Shown: in pieces, positions 8,605-17,744 of the stretch
How positions within the stretch are numbered: position 1 is the first letter of the stretch
How the letters are laid out: every line of letters starts with the position of its first letter
From: an uncultured Aquimarina sp.
Lineage (GTDB): Bacteria; Bacteroidota; Bacteroidia; Flavobacteriales; Flavobacteriaceae
Direction: 5' to 3'
DNA length: 64,000 nucleotides
NCBI GenBank assembly: GCA_947498595.1
Contig: CANMKX010000017.1
Location: 27,408-91,407, forward strand
Position numbers and translations under genes: made by a program
The notes under the pieces: generated by a model
What the model saw: only the letters and a program-made list of their open reading frames with translations
Told to the model about the DNA's origin: nothing
The model's database searches: none

Positions 8605-9405
8605 ATGACAGCACACGAAATAGATTATCAAATTTACGGAGAAGAAATGCAATATGTGGAGATAGAATTAGATCCACAGGAAGGCGTAATTGCCGAAGCA
8701 GGAAGTTTTATGATGATGGATGATGGTATCCAAATGGATACAATTTTTGGTGATGGTTCTCAGCAAAATAAAGGGTTAATGGGGAAGCTTTTTGGAGCTG
8801 GAAAACGTTTATTAACTGGTGAGAGCTTATTTATGACAGCTTTCCATAATCAATGGAATGATAAAAGAAGAGTTAGTTTTGCTTCGCCATATCCTGGGAA
8901 GATAATTCCGTTAGACTTGACAGAATTTGGAGGTAAATTTGTATGCCAAAAAGATGCATTTTTATGTGCAGCAAAAGGAGTCTCTGTAGGAATTGAATTT
9001 TCAAGGAAATTGGGACGAGGATTGTTTGGAGGTGAAGGGTTTATCATGCAAAAATTAGAAGGAGATGGAATGACCTTTGTTCATGCTGGAGGTACCACAG
9101 CAAAAAAAGTATTGCAACCTGGAGAAAAATTAAAAGTAGATACAGGGTGTATTATAGGTTTTTCAAAAGAGGTCGATTATGATATAGAATTCATAGGAGG
9201 AATCAAAAATACTATTTTTGGAGGAGAAGGATTGTTTTTTGCAACACTTACAGGACCAGGAGTAGTATATATTCAATCACTTCCGTTTAGTAGGTTGGCA
9301 AACAGAGTTTTAGCGTTAGCGCCACGTAACGGCGGAGCTAGTAAAGGAGAAGGAAGCATTTTAGGAGGTATAGGTGATCTATTAGATGGAGACAATAACT
9401 TTTAA
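8605..9405 (+). CDS. AIM24 / TIGR00266 family protein
   Basis: A 266-residue protein of the AIM24 (TIGR00266) family, a beta-rich fold related to tubby-like C-terminal domains. It is recognised by EAGSFMMMDDGI near residue 31, many glycine turns, the segment KFVCQKDAFLCAAKGVSVGI, FGGEGF/FGGEGLF repeated at about 141 and 208, and FIGGIKNTIFGGEGLFFATL. The bacterial proteins have no established activity; the yeast homologue is mitochondrial. No signal peptide or membrane segment is evident. A short conserved Flavobacteriia gene follows about 136 bp downstream with its own promoter-like element. Confidence 0.9.
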   Translation: MTAHEIDYQIYGEEMQYVEIELDPQEGVIAEAGSFMMMDDGIQMDTIFGDGSQQNKGLMGKLFGAGKRLLTGESLFMTAFHNQWNDKRRVSFASPYPGKIIPLDLTEFGGKFVCQKDAFLCAAKGVSVGIEFSRKLGRGLFGGEGFIMQKLEGDGMTFVHAGGTTAKKVLQPGEKLKVDTGCIIGFSKEVDYDIEFIGGIKNTIFGGEGLFFATLTGPGVVYIQSLPFSRLANRVLALAPRNGGASKGEGSILGGIGDLLDGDNNF

Positions 9406-9541
9406 GAGTGTTAAAACACCGTTAACAACTAAAAAAAACGAAGTATTTTTTGTATATTTATATGTCTTAATAATTAAAACAAACGCTTATAACCTACAAC
9501 TACTTTTTATTTTTAATCTAAAACCCCTAATCCAAATATTT

Positions 9542-9736
9542 ATGGCAAGAGCAATGTTTGATTATACCAAAACAGTTCTTAAAAAAGTAAGTTTTGACGT
9601 TAATTTATTCAATAAAGAAGTCCAAAAAGCAATTAAAAGATTACTACCTCACGAAATCGAAGAATTGAAAATTTGGGTAAGATCATTAACAGAACAACAA
9701 CCAGAATTACAACCTTGTTTAATCTATTTAAAATAA
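9542..9736 (+). CDS. Conserved 64-residue flavobacterial protein of unknown function
   Basis: 64 residues beginning MARAMFDYTKTVLKKVSFD. I recognise this as a short protein family conserved in Flavobacteriia (memory-based), without known function. It is charged and helical, with the segment KAIKRLLPHEIEELKIWV near the middle and no membrane segment or signal. The ATG at 9542 is chosen because a longer frame to 9386 overlaps the preceding gene and has no conserved character. A promoter-like GTATATTTATATG lies at 9452-9464, giving a roughly 75-nt leader. A strong terminator follows at once. The same promoter-like word recurs at 39791 before the candidate small RNA. Confidence 0.8.
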   Translation: MARAMFDYTKTVLKKVSFDVNLFNKEVQKAIKRLLPHEIEELKIWVRSLTEQQPELQPCLIYLK

Positions 9737-9766
9737 AAAAGAGCGACTCACGAGTCGCTCTTTTTA
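9735..9766. terminator. Bidirectional terminator
   Basis: A-run, GAGCGACTC-AC-GAGTCGCTC (9741-9760), T-run. The stem is perfect. It lies between the 64-residue gene and the convergent oxyR gene. Confidence 0.9.
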
Positions 9767-9875
9767 GTTTGTTATCTAATGGTAATAAATTAATATTCCT
9801 TTTTATTTAGTGATACTCTAAGTTTTAACGAAACATAAAAAAAAAAAATATTCTAAACTATTGATATAGATATAT

Positions 9876-10820
9876 TTATTTGGAACTAGTAACTGGACTA
9901 ATAATTTTTACATTCTGAAATGCAATAGCTCCTTTAACAATACCAGCAATTGTAGTACGTAAAGCATCTATAATTTGCATTTTTAATTCGCTTTTATGAT
10001 ATATTAAACTAACCTCTCTAGCAGGAGTAGGCTCATTAAAGTGACGTAAATTGCTAGCTTCATTCTCTTTTATATCTAATGTATGTAAATATGGAAGTAA
10101 TGTCATCCCTAATCCCTCATTGGATAATTTAACTAATGTTTCAAAACTACCACTCTCTAACTGAAAATGATCATCTTCATAACTTCTAGAAGTTTTACAT
10201 AAGTTAATAATACCATCTCTAAAACAATGTCCATCCTCTAATAATAACATATCATCTATATCAAGATCAGTAACGTCAATTTTCTTTTGATCATGTAAAC
10301 GATGATTTGATGGAATGTATCCTACAAAAGGCTCATAATATAAGACACGTTCTTTGATATTTTCATTTTCTAATGGAGTAGCAGCAATCGCAGCATCTAA
10401 ATGGCCATCATTAAGACGCTCTATAATAGCTTCAGTGTGTAACTCTTCAATTTTTAATTTTACTTTCGGGTATTTTTTAATAAAATTATTTAAAAACATT
10501 GGCAATAAAGTAGGCATTACAGTTGGAATAACTCCCAATTTAAATTCACCTCCGATGTATCCTTTTTGCTGATCTACAATGTCCTGGATACGTTCACTCT
10601 CATTAACAATATTTCTAGCTTGTTGTACAAGCTTTTTCCCAACTTCGGTTAATTCTATTGGTTTTTTACCCCTATCAAAAATTAGAATATCTAACTCATC
10701 CTCTAATTTTTGAATTTGCATACTCAAAGTAGGTTGCGTAACAAAAGTTTTTTCGGCTGCTTTTGTGAAATTTTGATGCTCTGCTACTGCAAGTACATAT
10801 TTAAGTTGTGTAATCGTCAT
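9876..10820 (-). CDS. oxyR: Hydrogen peroxide-sensing LysR regulator OxyR
   Basis: A 314-residue LysR-type regulator. An N-terminal helix-turn-helix (residues 1-60, FTKAAEKTFVTQPTLSMQI) precedes the effector domain. The two redox cysteines fall at 199 and 208 in GHCFRDGIINLC, the same numbers and context as the disulfide-forming Cys199/Cys208 of E. coli OxyR, which supports peroxide sensing rather than generic LysR function. It would activate catalase, peroxiredoxin or Dps-type genes, but none lies in this window. A TATATTTG -7 element at 10841-10848 places the transcript start very close to the ATG. The 10 nt next to the ATG are identical to those of the phosphoglucomutase gene at 43777-43786. 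Confidence 0.93.
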   Translation of the reverse strand: MTITQLKYVLAVAEHQNFTKAAEKTFVTQPTLSMQIQKLEDELDILIFDRGKKPIELTEVGKKLVQQARNIVNESERIQDIVDQQKGYIGGEFKLGVIPTVMPTLLPMFLNNFIKKYPKVKLKIEELHTEAIIERLNDGHLDAAIAATPLENENIKERVLYYEPFVGYIPSNHRLHDQKKIDVTDLDIDDMLLLEDGHCFRDGIINLCKTSRSYEDDHFQLESGSFETLVKLSNEGLGMTLLPYLHTLDIKENEASNLRHFNEPTPAREVSLIYHKSELKMQIIDALRTTIAGIVKGAIAFQNVKIISPVTSSK

Positions 10821-11471
10821 AGGTTGTTATTTATTGTAGACAAATATAATAAAGCGATTAATTAAACTTATTGAAGAATTTATAAAAATTCGGTTTGTCT
10901 ATAACAATAAAAAAGCAACTAAATGCCTTTTGACAATAATTATAGAGGATAAGAAAAATAAATAGTTTTGTTTATATAAATAAAAATTATAAAAATGAGA
11001 AGATACTTCAATAAAAAATATAAGAATATTTAAAATTTAAATAACTGATATACAGTGTTTAGTGTTGGTTTTGTTTGATCTGGTGTAAGAAAACTAAAAA
11101 ATCTATCATTTAAGGATAAATATCATTTCTTAATAAAACAAAATTAGAGGTATTGATTTAGAATAATAAACAAAAAGTTAAAGTTTAAAACCGAAAAAAA
11201 TCATGTTAAATAATAAAAGAAAAAAGAAATAAAAAAGGGGTTTTTGATATGTGATATCGAGCGGTGTAATTGTTTGTTATAGCTATAACAGAGAGTTATA
11301 AATGAGGCACTTTAAGATACTAAAAAAAAAAGAAAATGTAGGAGGGTTATCCCCTTTTTTTTATGAGGAATCGTAGAATAATGAAGCAATTTTTTAACTG
11401 TAATATTGTAGTCAAGTTATATAACGTAAACGGTAGACGTGCCGAATTATTATTAAAAAACTTAACTAATA
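10821..11471. other. Long divergent intergenic region
   Basis: 651 bp between oxyR and the CARDB protein gene. It contains the oxyR -7 element (10841-10848) and a 16-bp palindrome (11275-11290). I see no convincing gene; a 77-codon frame at 11363 overlaps the signal peptide of the next gene in another frame and is rejected. No clear promoter for the rightward gene was found. Confidence 0.5.
11275..11290. repeat. 16-bp perfect palindrome, possible operator
   Basis: TGTTATAGCTATAACA is its own reverse complement. It sits about 180 bp before the CARDB gene in AT-rich DNA with no terminator-like T-run, so a dimeric repressor site is possible but unproven. Confidence 0.3.
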
Positions 11472-12698
11472 ATGACAACAAAAATAATTACAGTACTAAG
11501 TATGTTTTTGCTGATTTTTACAACCTCTGTAGCACAAGTTACTATGGGAAATATGTCAGTTCAATCACAAATCCAAGACCCTTTAGCTGGATTTGATATC
11601 GAATACCGATTGTTTGGAAGTAAATATGGAGTAGGAGCTGCCGCAGCTCAGATGCAATTCTATTTATCACAAACGAAAGATGGGTCAGGTGGAGTTATAA
11701 AGATAAGAGATACACAGATCTCATTAAGAGGTAATGGCTTGGGACCATATTCGCCTCAACCAGGGATACAAAGAGAACGTATTACTCGTTTTACAATGGG
11801 GAATAATGCCGTTAATCAAATAGAGAATACATGTTTTTCAGGTACGTGGTATGTGTTGGGAAGAATCGATTTTACGCCTTTAGCTTATGATCAAACTTCG
11901 ATTTCTGTTCTTCCAGATTTTAAATTCAAATCAGGAACTATAAGCCCTGGAACAATCTATCAAGGAGGAACTTTAAATTTAAAATTTGCTGTTGAAACAG
12001 AAAAAATGAATTGCAAAGCATCTCAAGTAGGTGTGTTTTTAGCAGATGCTAATCAACAAGCAATAGGATATATTGGAGGAGTTTCTATAGGTACAGGTAA
12101 AGGTGTTTTTTCAACAGGAGATATACCAATTACTTTTTCACCTACTCTAGCAGCTGGATTATATCATATTATTTTGGTAGCAGATGTTAATAATGAAGTT
12201 CCAGAAAGTAACGAAAATAACAATAGAGCTGGATTTACACTTACTATTTTGAATGGAGCTGCTCCAGTAGCTAGTAAAGTAACTAAAGGATCTCAAAATG
12301 TTGTATTGACTAAAAGTGAATCTACAAAAGATGAATTAGCTCAATTGAGAAAAATGAAACCATTAGTGTCGTTAACTCAAATGGGAAGTACACTAGATAA
12401 TGATTCTCCTAGTGTGACACTAAGTTCTATAGAAGAAAATACAAACTCTGAAGATGACACTATAATTGAAGATATTAAAACATATAGTTTAGGACAATTA
12501 TTAGAAATTGAATTTTCAGGAAATCAATGGGATAATAGTTTACTTAGAATGTATGATCAAAATGGAAGATATTTAGGAGAAATCAATCATTCTAATAAAG
12601 AAAAAGAAACTTTTGATCTAAAAACTAATAGCAAGTTTTATATCATGATTTTAGAAAAAGGAAAAAATAAATTTTCAAAGAAGATTTATGTACACTAA
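11472..12698 (+). CDS. Secreted CARDB-domain protein, probable T9SS cargo
   Basis: 408 residues. A signal peptide of about 21 residues ends SVAQ. A region of unknown fold (25-150) is followed by a CARDB-type Ig-like domain at about 155-260, recognised by the strand order and by DVNNEVPESNENNNRAGF, the hallmark of CARDB. A Ser/Thr/Glu-rich linker (270-340) leads to a C-terminal ~65-residue domain (RMYDQNGRYLGEINHSN through FSKKIYVH) that looks like a type IX secretion sorting domain. It is predicted to be exported and released or anchored outside. It is followed by its own terminator, and no enzyme domain is seen. Confidence 0.8.
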   Translation: MTTKIITVLSMFLLIFTTSVAQVTMGNMSVQSQIQDPLAGFDIEYRLFGSKYGVGAAAAQMQFYLSQTKDGSGGVIKIRDTQISLRGNGLGPYSPQPGIQRERITRFTMGNNAVNQIENTCFSGTWYVLGRIDFTPLAYDQTSISVLPDFKFKSGTISPGTIYQGGTLNLKFAVETEKMNCKASQVGVFLADANQQAIGYIGGVSIGTGKGVFSTGDIPITFSPTLAAGLYHIILVADVNNEVPESNENNNRAGFTLTILNGAAPVASKVTKGSQNVVLTKSESTKDELAQLRKMKPLVSLTQMGSTLDNDSPSVTLSSIEENTNSEDDTIIEDIKTYSLGQLLEIEFSGNQWDNSLLRMYDQNGRYLGEINHSNKEKETFDLKTNSKFYIMILEKGKNKFSKKIYVH

Positions 12699-12738
12699 AA
12701 TCGATAGTTAGCAGTGATCTGTGAATTTATAATTGTTG

Positions 12739-12774
12739 AAGAAGGTATCTATATATGTAGATACCTTCTTTTTT
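12739..12774 (+). terminator. Terminator after the CARDB gene
   Basis: A perfect 13-bp stem, AAGAAGGTATCTA/TAGATACCTTCTT (12739-12751 with 12758-12770), followed by T-run. The rest of the 308-bp gap to 13007 shows nothing further that I can support. Confidence 0.85.
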
Positions 12775-13006
12775 GTGATTAAATAATTGAAAATGAAAAT
12801 CTTAAAAATGTGTAAATCACCGTTAAGTATTTGTTAATATTGAAAAAAGGAGGAGCTTAATAGAGCTATTTATCAAGTTGTTACTTAGTATTTTAGATAC
12901 CTAGAGAATAATTGTGATTGTTGTTGTTTTGTGATGTGTATCACGATATAATCTATTTGATTTAGAGATATTTGAAAAATAAATAATTTAACCTCAACTA
13001 ACAAAT

Positions 13007-14503
13007 ATGAAACAAATTACTCTAATAGCATTTTTATGCTTTTTTTTTAACATCTCAGTAGCACAAAGATCTTCTGATCTAAACAAAAGTAGACGCTATG
13101 ATGAAGTCTCTTGGCTAGTGACTCACAATGCTTTTCAAAATCCAGAAATAAGAGCAACCGACTTAGGTGCTGGAGGAAAAAATCAAGAACATTCGATACG
13201 CACACAATTAAATAACGGAGTACGTAGCTTTATGATTGATTTGCAATATGGACGTGTAACAAACCTATTTAAAGGTAAATTTTTGCGTTTAGGACATGGA
13301 GCAGGAGGATATTTTCATTGGATGGAAATGTGTGACTTTTTGAAGTATGTAAAAGATTTTCTTGATGCTAACCGAAATGAAATAATAACACTTCACATGC
13401 AGATTGATGGTGGAGTAACAACAAATCATATTAATGATGCTTTTAACGGTAGAGGTAATAGATGTAATTCTAGAGCAAATATAGATCACTATCTTTATGT
13501 TCAGTCTCAGACAAATAAATTATGGCCTACTTTAAATCAAATGATAGCTAGTAACAAGCGATTAGTTGTACTATCTGAAAAGAATTTTGGAAGTAGTGCC
13601 CCTTCATGGTTACATTACGAATTTGGGTTTACAAAGCAAAATGATTTTTCAGCAAGTCAAGTAAGTGAACTTACGCAAACGCATCGTTATTTAATTAATG
13701 GAAATCCAGGAAGAGGAGATGATCGTTCTACTTTATTAACGATTAATAACTTTGCAACAGATGCTCCATTAGGATATGGTGATGGAAATAAATCAGCTCA
13801 TGCTAATGGATATTCATTAATGCATACCAAATTAAGAGAAAGCTGGTTTTCTTTTGCTAAAAGACCTTCTATGGCTGTTGATTTTTATGAACGTAATAAC
13901 TATTCTGCGCGTAGTGTAGTTAATAATGCAAATGTATGGAACGAAGTAAGAGGACGTTTTAAGTTTTCTAATGGATCTGATTTTACAGGATACGTTTCTA
14001 CAAACTCTAATTTTAGTGGAGAAAATCCATGGAAAATTAGAGGAGCAAAGACGCAAGCTAGATTACATTATTCATTTCCAGCAAGATTAGGTGAATCTAG
14101 AGTTATTACTTTCTCTCATCCAAATTATAATTTTTCACCATCTCAAATTCGTTTAAGTGATTTTGATGGAAATCAAAAGAAAACATTTACAAGAGATATT
14201 ATTGTAACACCTAAATCAAATGCTAAAGCTGGAGAAATTTCTTTTGACAATACATTACAAGAAGTTCAAGAAATAAGCGTGTATAAGAAAACTACTCACA
14301 CATATGTCGTTAATATTTCTAATACAGCATTAAAAAATGGTTCATTAGAAGTATATGATATTTCAGGAAAATTGATTCGTTCTGTAACCTACAATGCAAA
14401 TCGTAATCAAGATATGATGCTATTTACAGTACCTCAACGAGGAGTTTATATTGTTAAAGGACAGATTAATGGAAAAGATTTTATTAAAAGAATATTGAAT
14501 TAA
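13007..14503 (+). CDS. Secreted PI-PLC-like phosphodiesterase with T9SS sorting domain
   Basis: 498 residues. After a ~19-residue signal peptide comes a PI-PLC X-type TIM-barrel region (about 25-300). The first catalytic-type histidine is in SWLVTHNAFQNPE. The segment GVRSFMIDLQYG follows, and a second His occurs in LRLGHGAGGYFHWM. The domain resembles bacterial phosphatidylinositol-specific phospholipase C and the related glycerophosphodiester enzymes. A beta-rich spacer (310-420) precedes a type IX sorting domain (LEVYDISGKLIRSV... to IKRILN). It is exported, and the substrate is uncertain: a phospholipid or other phosphodiester. It stands alone and ends in a hairpin shared with the convergent DUF2141 gene. 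Confidence 0.83.
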   Translation: MKQITLIAFLCFFFNISVAQRSSDLNKSRRYDEVSWLVTHNAFQNPEIRATDLGAGGKNQEHSIRTQLNNGVRSFMIDLQYGRVTNLFKGKFLRLGHGAGGYFHWMEMCDFLKYVKDFLDANRNEIITLHMQIDGGVTTNHINDAFNGRGNRCNSRANIDHYLYVQSQTNKLWPTLNQMIASNKRLVVLSEKNFGSSAPSWLHYEFGFTKQNDFSASQVSELTQTHRYLINGNPGRGDDRSTLLTINNFATDAPLGYGDGNKSAHANGYSLMHTKLRESWFSFAKRPSMAVDFYERNNYSARSVVNNANVWNEVRGRFKFSNGSDFTGYVSTNSNFSGENPWKIRGAKTQARLHYSFPARLGESRVITFSHPNYNFSPSQIRLSDFDGNQKKTFTRDIIVTPKSNAKAGEISFDNTLQEVQEISVYKKTTHTYVVNISNTALKNGSLEVYDISGKLIRSVTYNANRNQDMMLFTVPQRGVYIVKGQINGKDFIKRILN

Positions 14504-14526
14504 TAAAATCTCTATATAACCAATCC

Positions 14527-14562
14527 AAAAAGCATGGTCAATATATATTGATCATGCTTTTT
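14527..14562. terminator. Bidirectional terminator
   Basis: AAAAAGCATG-TCAATA pairs with TATTGA-CATGCTTTTT with one G/T mismatch. It lies between the PI-PLC-like gene and the convergent DUF2141 gene. Confidence 0.85.
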
Positions 14563-14574
14563 AATATACATTAA

Positions 14575-15003
14575 TTACATTCTTATCTCTAGATTTAGAT
14601 CTTCATTGTTGACATCGAATTTTGCATCTGTCCATACTGGAGGGCCATAACTCATATTGTTATTAGAAACACCGTAACTTTCTACAGGCATTCCATTAGC
14701 TTCAAAATCCATACGATTATTTCCATTAGCATCATGAAAACATGAAATGGCGTAGACTCCTTTAGGAACATTAGTAAATGTTATTGAAGCTACTCCGTTT
14801 TTGACCAAACAACTTTCAGATTTTATAGGACCAGCTTTCATAAAAGTTGCTTCATTATACAATCCAAAATAAACATCCCCATCAGTACCCGGTACATTTG
14901 GAACAGATACAGTGATTGAAATACCAGTATCATTAGTAGTTTCTTGTGCGTTGGTAATAAAATTTGTAATACATAATACAATTAAAAAGGCTATAGTTTT
15001 CAT
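14575..15003 (-). CDS. DUF2141 exported protein
   Basis: 142 residues with a signal peptide of about 19 residues (ending TNAQ) and one DUF2141 domain. The pattern is VPGTDGDVYFGLYNEATF, then FTNVPKGVYAISCFHDANGN, then an N/D-rich turn NRMDFEANGMPVESYGVSNN. The domain is a small beta sandwich common in Bacteroidota and Proteobacteria envelopes, with no known activity. HDANGNNRMD may bind a metal, which is speculation. It is a single-gene unit with a good promoter at 15042-15073. Confidence 0.88.
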   Translation of the reverse strand: MKTIAFLIVLCITNFITNAQETTNDTGISITVSVPNVPGTDGDVYFGLYNEATFMKAGPIKSESCLVKNGVASITFTNVPKGVYAISCFHDANGNNRMDFEANGMPVESYGVSNNNMSYGPPVWTDAKFDVNNEDLNLEIRM

Positions 15004-15342
15004 GTAAGATAATTTTTAGAATTAGTTTCGTTTTGATGATTCAAAAGTATAAAAATCAATCTTTAAGATCCAATAAAAGGTGCTCAGTTGTAAATATTAA
15101 TGTATGAGATGTAAAAATGAATACGTATAAAAAATGTGTGGTGAATAAATTTAATTACACATCTCTCTATAATAATTTGAATAACCAACGAAGTTTGAAT
15201 AAGTATAATTAATCAAAAAAATATTTTTGAAAGTATCTTATAATGATAAGAATTTAGTAATCGGTAAGAAAAGAAGTATCATTTATTAAATTGAAATATA
15301 TAGAAGTAATTTAAAGAAAGAGAATTATTGTAAAATGAAATC
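15004..15342. other. Intergenic region between DUF2141 and DUF58 genes
   Basis: 339 bp, very AT-rich. It holds the DUF2141 promoter at its left end. I see no gene or clear hairpin for the leftward DUF58 gene ending at 15343. Confidence 0.4.
15042..15073 (-). promoter_or_regulatory. Promoter of the DUF2141 gene
   Basis: On the minus strand TTG (15071-15073), 21-nt spacer, TACTTTTG (15042-15049), placed about 40 nt before the ATG. Confidence 0.65.
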
Positions 15343-16674
15343 TTACAATAATCCTCTAGCTTTTATTTCTAAATACTTGTTAATAGTATTGATTGTTAAC
15401 TGATCAGGAGTTGTTAAAATTGTTTGTATTCCATTTTTTTGTAATGTTGAAGCCATCACTTTTTTGTCATAAGCAAATTGTTCGGCTATAGTTTGATCGT
15501 AAATTGTTTCTAGATTTTCCGCTTTTGTATTGATTAACGAATTCAATTCTGTATTTTCAAAGAAGATAACAACCAATAAATGTTTTTTGGAAAGAGCCTT
15601 TAAGTAAGGTAGTTGTCTTTTTAAAGCCGAAATATGTTCAAAATTGGTATATAATAATAAGAGACTTCGATGACTAATTTGCCGTTTTATATGTGCATAT
15701 AATGTACCAAAATCGGCATCCAAAAAATTAGTTTTTATATTATATAAATTCTCTGAGATGTTATTTATATATGTTTTCTTTCCGCTAGAAGGAAGAAAAT
15801 TAGCTACGGTATTAGCAAAAGTTAACATACCGATCTTATCATGCTTTTTTAATGCAACATTTGAAAAAGCAAGCGTACTATTAATAGCATAATCAAGTAA
15901 ACTTAATTCCTTAAATGGCATTTTCATAACTCGACTAGCATCGATTACAGAATAAATAGGTTGAGATTTTTCATCTTGAAATTGATTAATCATCAAACTA
16001 CCATGTTTGGCTGTAGCTTTCCAATTAATAGACCTAATATCATCACCTTGAACATAATCTTTGATTTGTTCAAATTCCATTGTGTGACCTATACGACGAA
16101 TCTTTTTAAGTCCAATTTGTGTTAGTTTAGAGTCATTAGCTAAAAAATCATATTGCTTCATTTGAATAAATGAAGGATAAACTTTGACCATTGCATTTTT
16201 GTCAAAATCATACCTACGTTTAACAAACCTAAGTTTTGAAGATGCATAGACGTATAAATTTCCAAAATGATATGCCCCTCGCTGTACTGGACGAACTGTA
16301 TATTCAAAATCAAAATTGCTTTTAGGAAGAACCTTACTTGATTTTAAAAAATCGCGTTTTTGAAATTGCACAGGAATCTCGTCAATGATTTCTGTCTGAA
16401 TAGTAAAATCATATACATTTTGAATTCTTATAGGAATCGTGTTTTCGTCACTATTCGAAAATTTTTCAGGAAGCAAACGTGTAGCCTTAATACCGACAGT
16501 TTTATATAAAACTATAATTTCAAAAAGAACGAGTAAAATAATAGCCCATAATGCTAACCATGCAATAGGGTATAAAAAATGTAACCAATATGAAAATAAA
16601 AAACATACGGCAATAATGGCTAGTGTATAAAATACACGGGAGCTTAGATAGAGTGATTTGATAAATGAAATCAA
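15343..16674 (-). CDS. DUF58 domain protein
   Basis: 443 residues. Two adjacent N-terminal membrane helices (about 12-52) are followed by a large cytosolic part carrying DUF58. The hallmark lies near residue 205-235: VQGDDIRSINWKATAKHGSL. It is followed by a von Willebrand A-like region (YSVIDASRVM and downstream strands). DUF58 proteins pair with MoxR ATPases, and the gene starts 2 bp after the MoxR stop, so the pair is almost certainly co-translated and likely works as a chaperone-like module. It is the last gene of the leftward cluster. The exact role in this phylum is unsettled. Confidence 0.93.
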   Translation of the reverse strand: MISFIKSLYLSSRVFYTLAIIAVCFLFSYWLHFLYPIAWLALWAIILLVLFEIIVLYKTVGIKATRLLPEKFSNSDENTIPIRIQNVYDFTIQTEIIDEIPVQFQKRDFLKSSKVLPKSNFDFEYTVRPVQRGAYHFGNLYVYASSKLRFVKRRYDFDKNAMVKVYPSFIQMKQYDFLANDSKLTQIGLKKIRRIGHTMEFEQIKDYVQGDDIRSINWKATAKHGSLMINQFQDEKSQPIYSVIDASRVMKMPFKELSLLDYAINSTLAFSNVALKKHDKIGMLTFANTVANFLPSSGKKTYINNISENLYNIKTNFLDADFGTLYAHIKRQISHRSLLLLYTNFEHISALKRQLPYLKALSKKHLLVVIFFENTELNSLINTKAENLETIYDQTIAEQFAYDKKVMASTLQKNGIQTILTTPDQLTINTINKYLEIKARGLL

Positions 16675-16676
16675 AA

Positions 16677-17708
16677 TTAACGTGGTATTTCTACAGATTG
16701 TAAAATCATATCAATAACATTTTCGGTAGTCATACCTTCCATTTCTCGTTCTGGAGAAAGAATAATACGATGACGTAAAACAGGAAAAACAGCTTTTTTA
16801 ATATCCTCTGGTGTTACAAAGTCTCTTCCTTGAATTGCAGCAAATGCCTTTGAAGCATTCATAATAGACAATGATGCTCTAGGAGATCCACCTAAATATA
16901 AATGAGAATGCGTACGAGTTTTAACTACTATCTCGGCAATGTAAGCAAGAATTTTTTCTTCGATAAGTACCTCCTGTGTCTTATTTTTATATTCTAATAG
17001 TTTCTCAGGAGAAAGAACAGTATTTATGAGCTCTTGAGCACTAACAAGTTTACGTTCATGATGTGTTTTTAGTATTGTAATTTCTTCTTCTTGAGAAGGG
17101 TATTTTACATTTATTTTAAATAAAAAACGATCCAATTGAGCTTCAGGTAAAGCATAAGTTCCTTCTTGTTCTACTGGATTTTGTGTTGCTAACACCATAA
17201 ACGGTGGTTGCATAGGATATCGAATTCCATCAATTGTTATTTGACGTTCTTCCATCACCTCAAACAATGCAGCCTGAGTTTTTGCAGGAGCACGGTTAAT
17301 TTCATCAATCAGAACCATATTTGAAAAAATAGGTCCTTTTTTAAATTCAAATTCACTTGATTTCATGTTAAGGATAGAAGTTCCTAAAACATCACTAGGC
17401 ATTAAATCCGGAGTAAATTGTATACGGCTAAAATCTGTTTGTAATGTCTTAGCAAATAATTTAGCTGTAATTGTTTTTGCAATACCAGGAACTCCCTCAA
17501 TTAATACATGTCCATTTGCTAAAAGAGAAACGATAAGTAATTCGATAAACTCCTGTTGTCCTATAATGACTTTGGATAATTCTGATTTAAGTTGAGTAAC
17601 AGCTTGTTGTAACTCTGATAAATCAATACGATTTTCAAAATTAATCTGTTGTTCTTCTGTAGTTGAAATAGAAGAATTGTCAGGTATATGTTGTTGTTCG
17701 TTTTCCAT
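16677..17708 (-). CDS. MoxR-family AAA+ ATPase
   Basis: 343 residues. The AAA+ core has Walker A GVPGIAKT at 72-79, Walker B VLIDEINR at 132-139, sensor 1 ATQNP, the arginine-finger region EAQLDRFLF, and the C-terminal helical lid with GGSPRASLSIM. The first ~25 residues are a polar tail rich in Q and E. MoxR ATPases act as chaperones or assembly factors with DUF58/VWA partners. The order DUF4129-DUF4350-MoxR-DUF58 is a known Bacteroidota arrangement. It starts 36 bp after the DUF4350 gene stop. Confidence 0.96.
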   Translation of the reverse strand: MENEQQHIPDNSSISTTEEQQINFENRIDLSELQQAVTQLKSELSKVIIGQQEFIELLIVSLLANGHVLIEGVPGIAKTITAKLFAKTLQTDFSRIQFTPDLMPSDVLGTSILNMKSSEFEFKKGPIFSNMVLIDEINRAPAKTQAALFEVMEERQITIDGIRYPMQPPFMVLATQNPVEQEGTYALPEAQLDRFLFKINVKYPSQEEEITILKTHHERKLVSAQELINTVLSPEKLLEYKNKTQEVLIEEKILAYIAEIVVKTRTHSHLYLGGSPRASLSIMNASKAFAAIQGRDFVTPEDIKKAVFPVLRHRIILSPEREMEGMTTENVIDMILQSVEIPR

Positions 17709-17744
17709 ATAATATAAATTGTTTCTAAAGAGATATATTCTCTT

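Noticed and set aside
9386..9541. N-terminal extension of the 64-residue protein
   Set aside because: It overlaps the 3' end of the AIM24-family gene and contains the promoter-like GTATATTTATATG; the conserved protein starts at 9542.
11363..11596. 77-codon plus-strand frame before the CARDB gene
   Set aside because: It overlaps the signal peptide of the CARDB protein in another frame and has no recognisable features.
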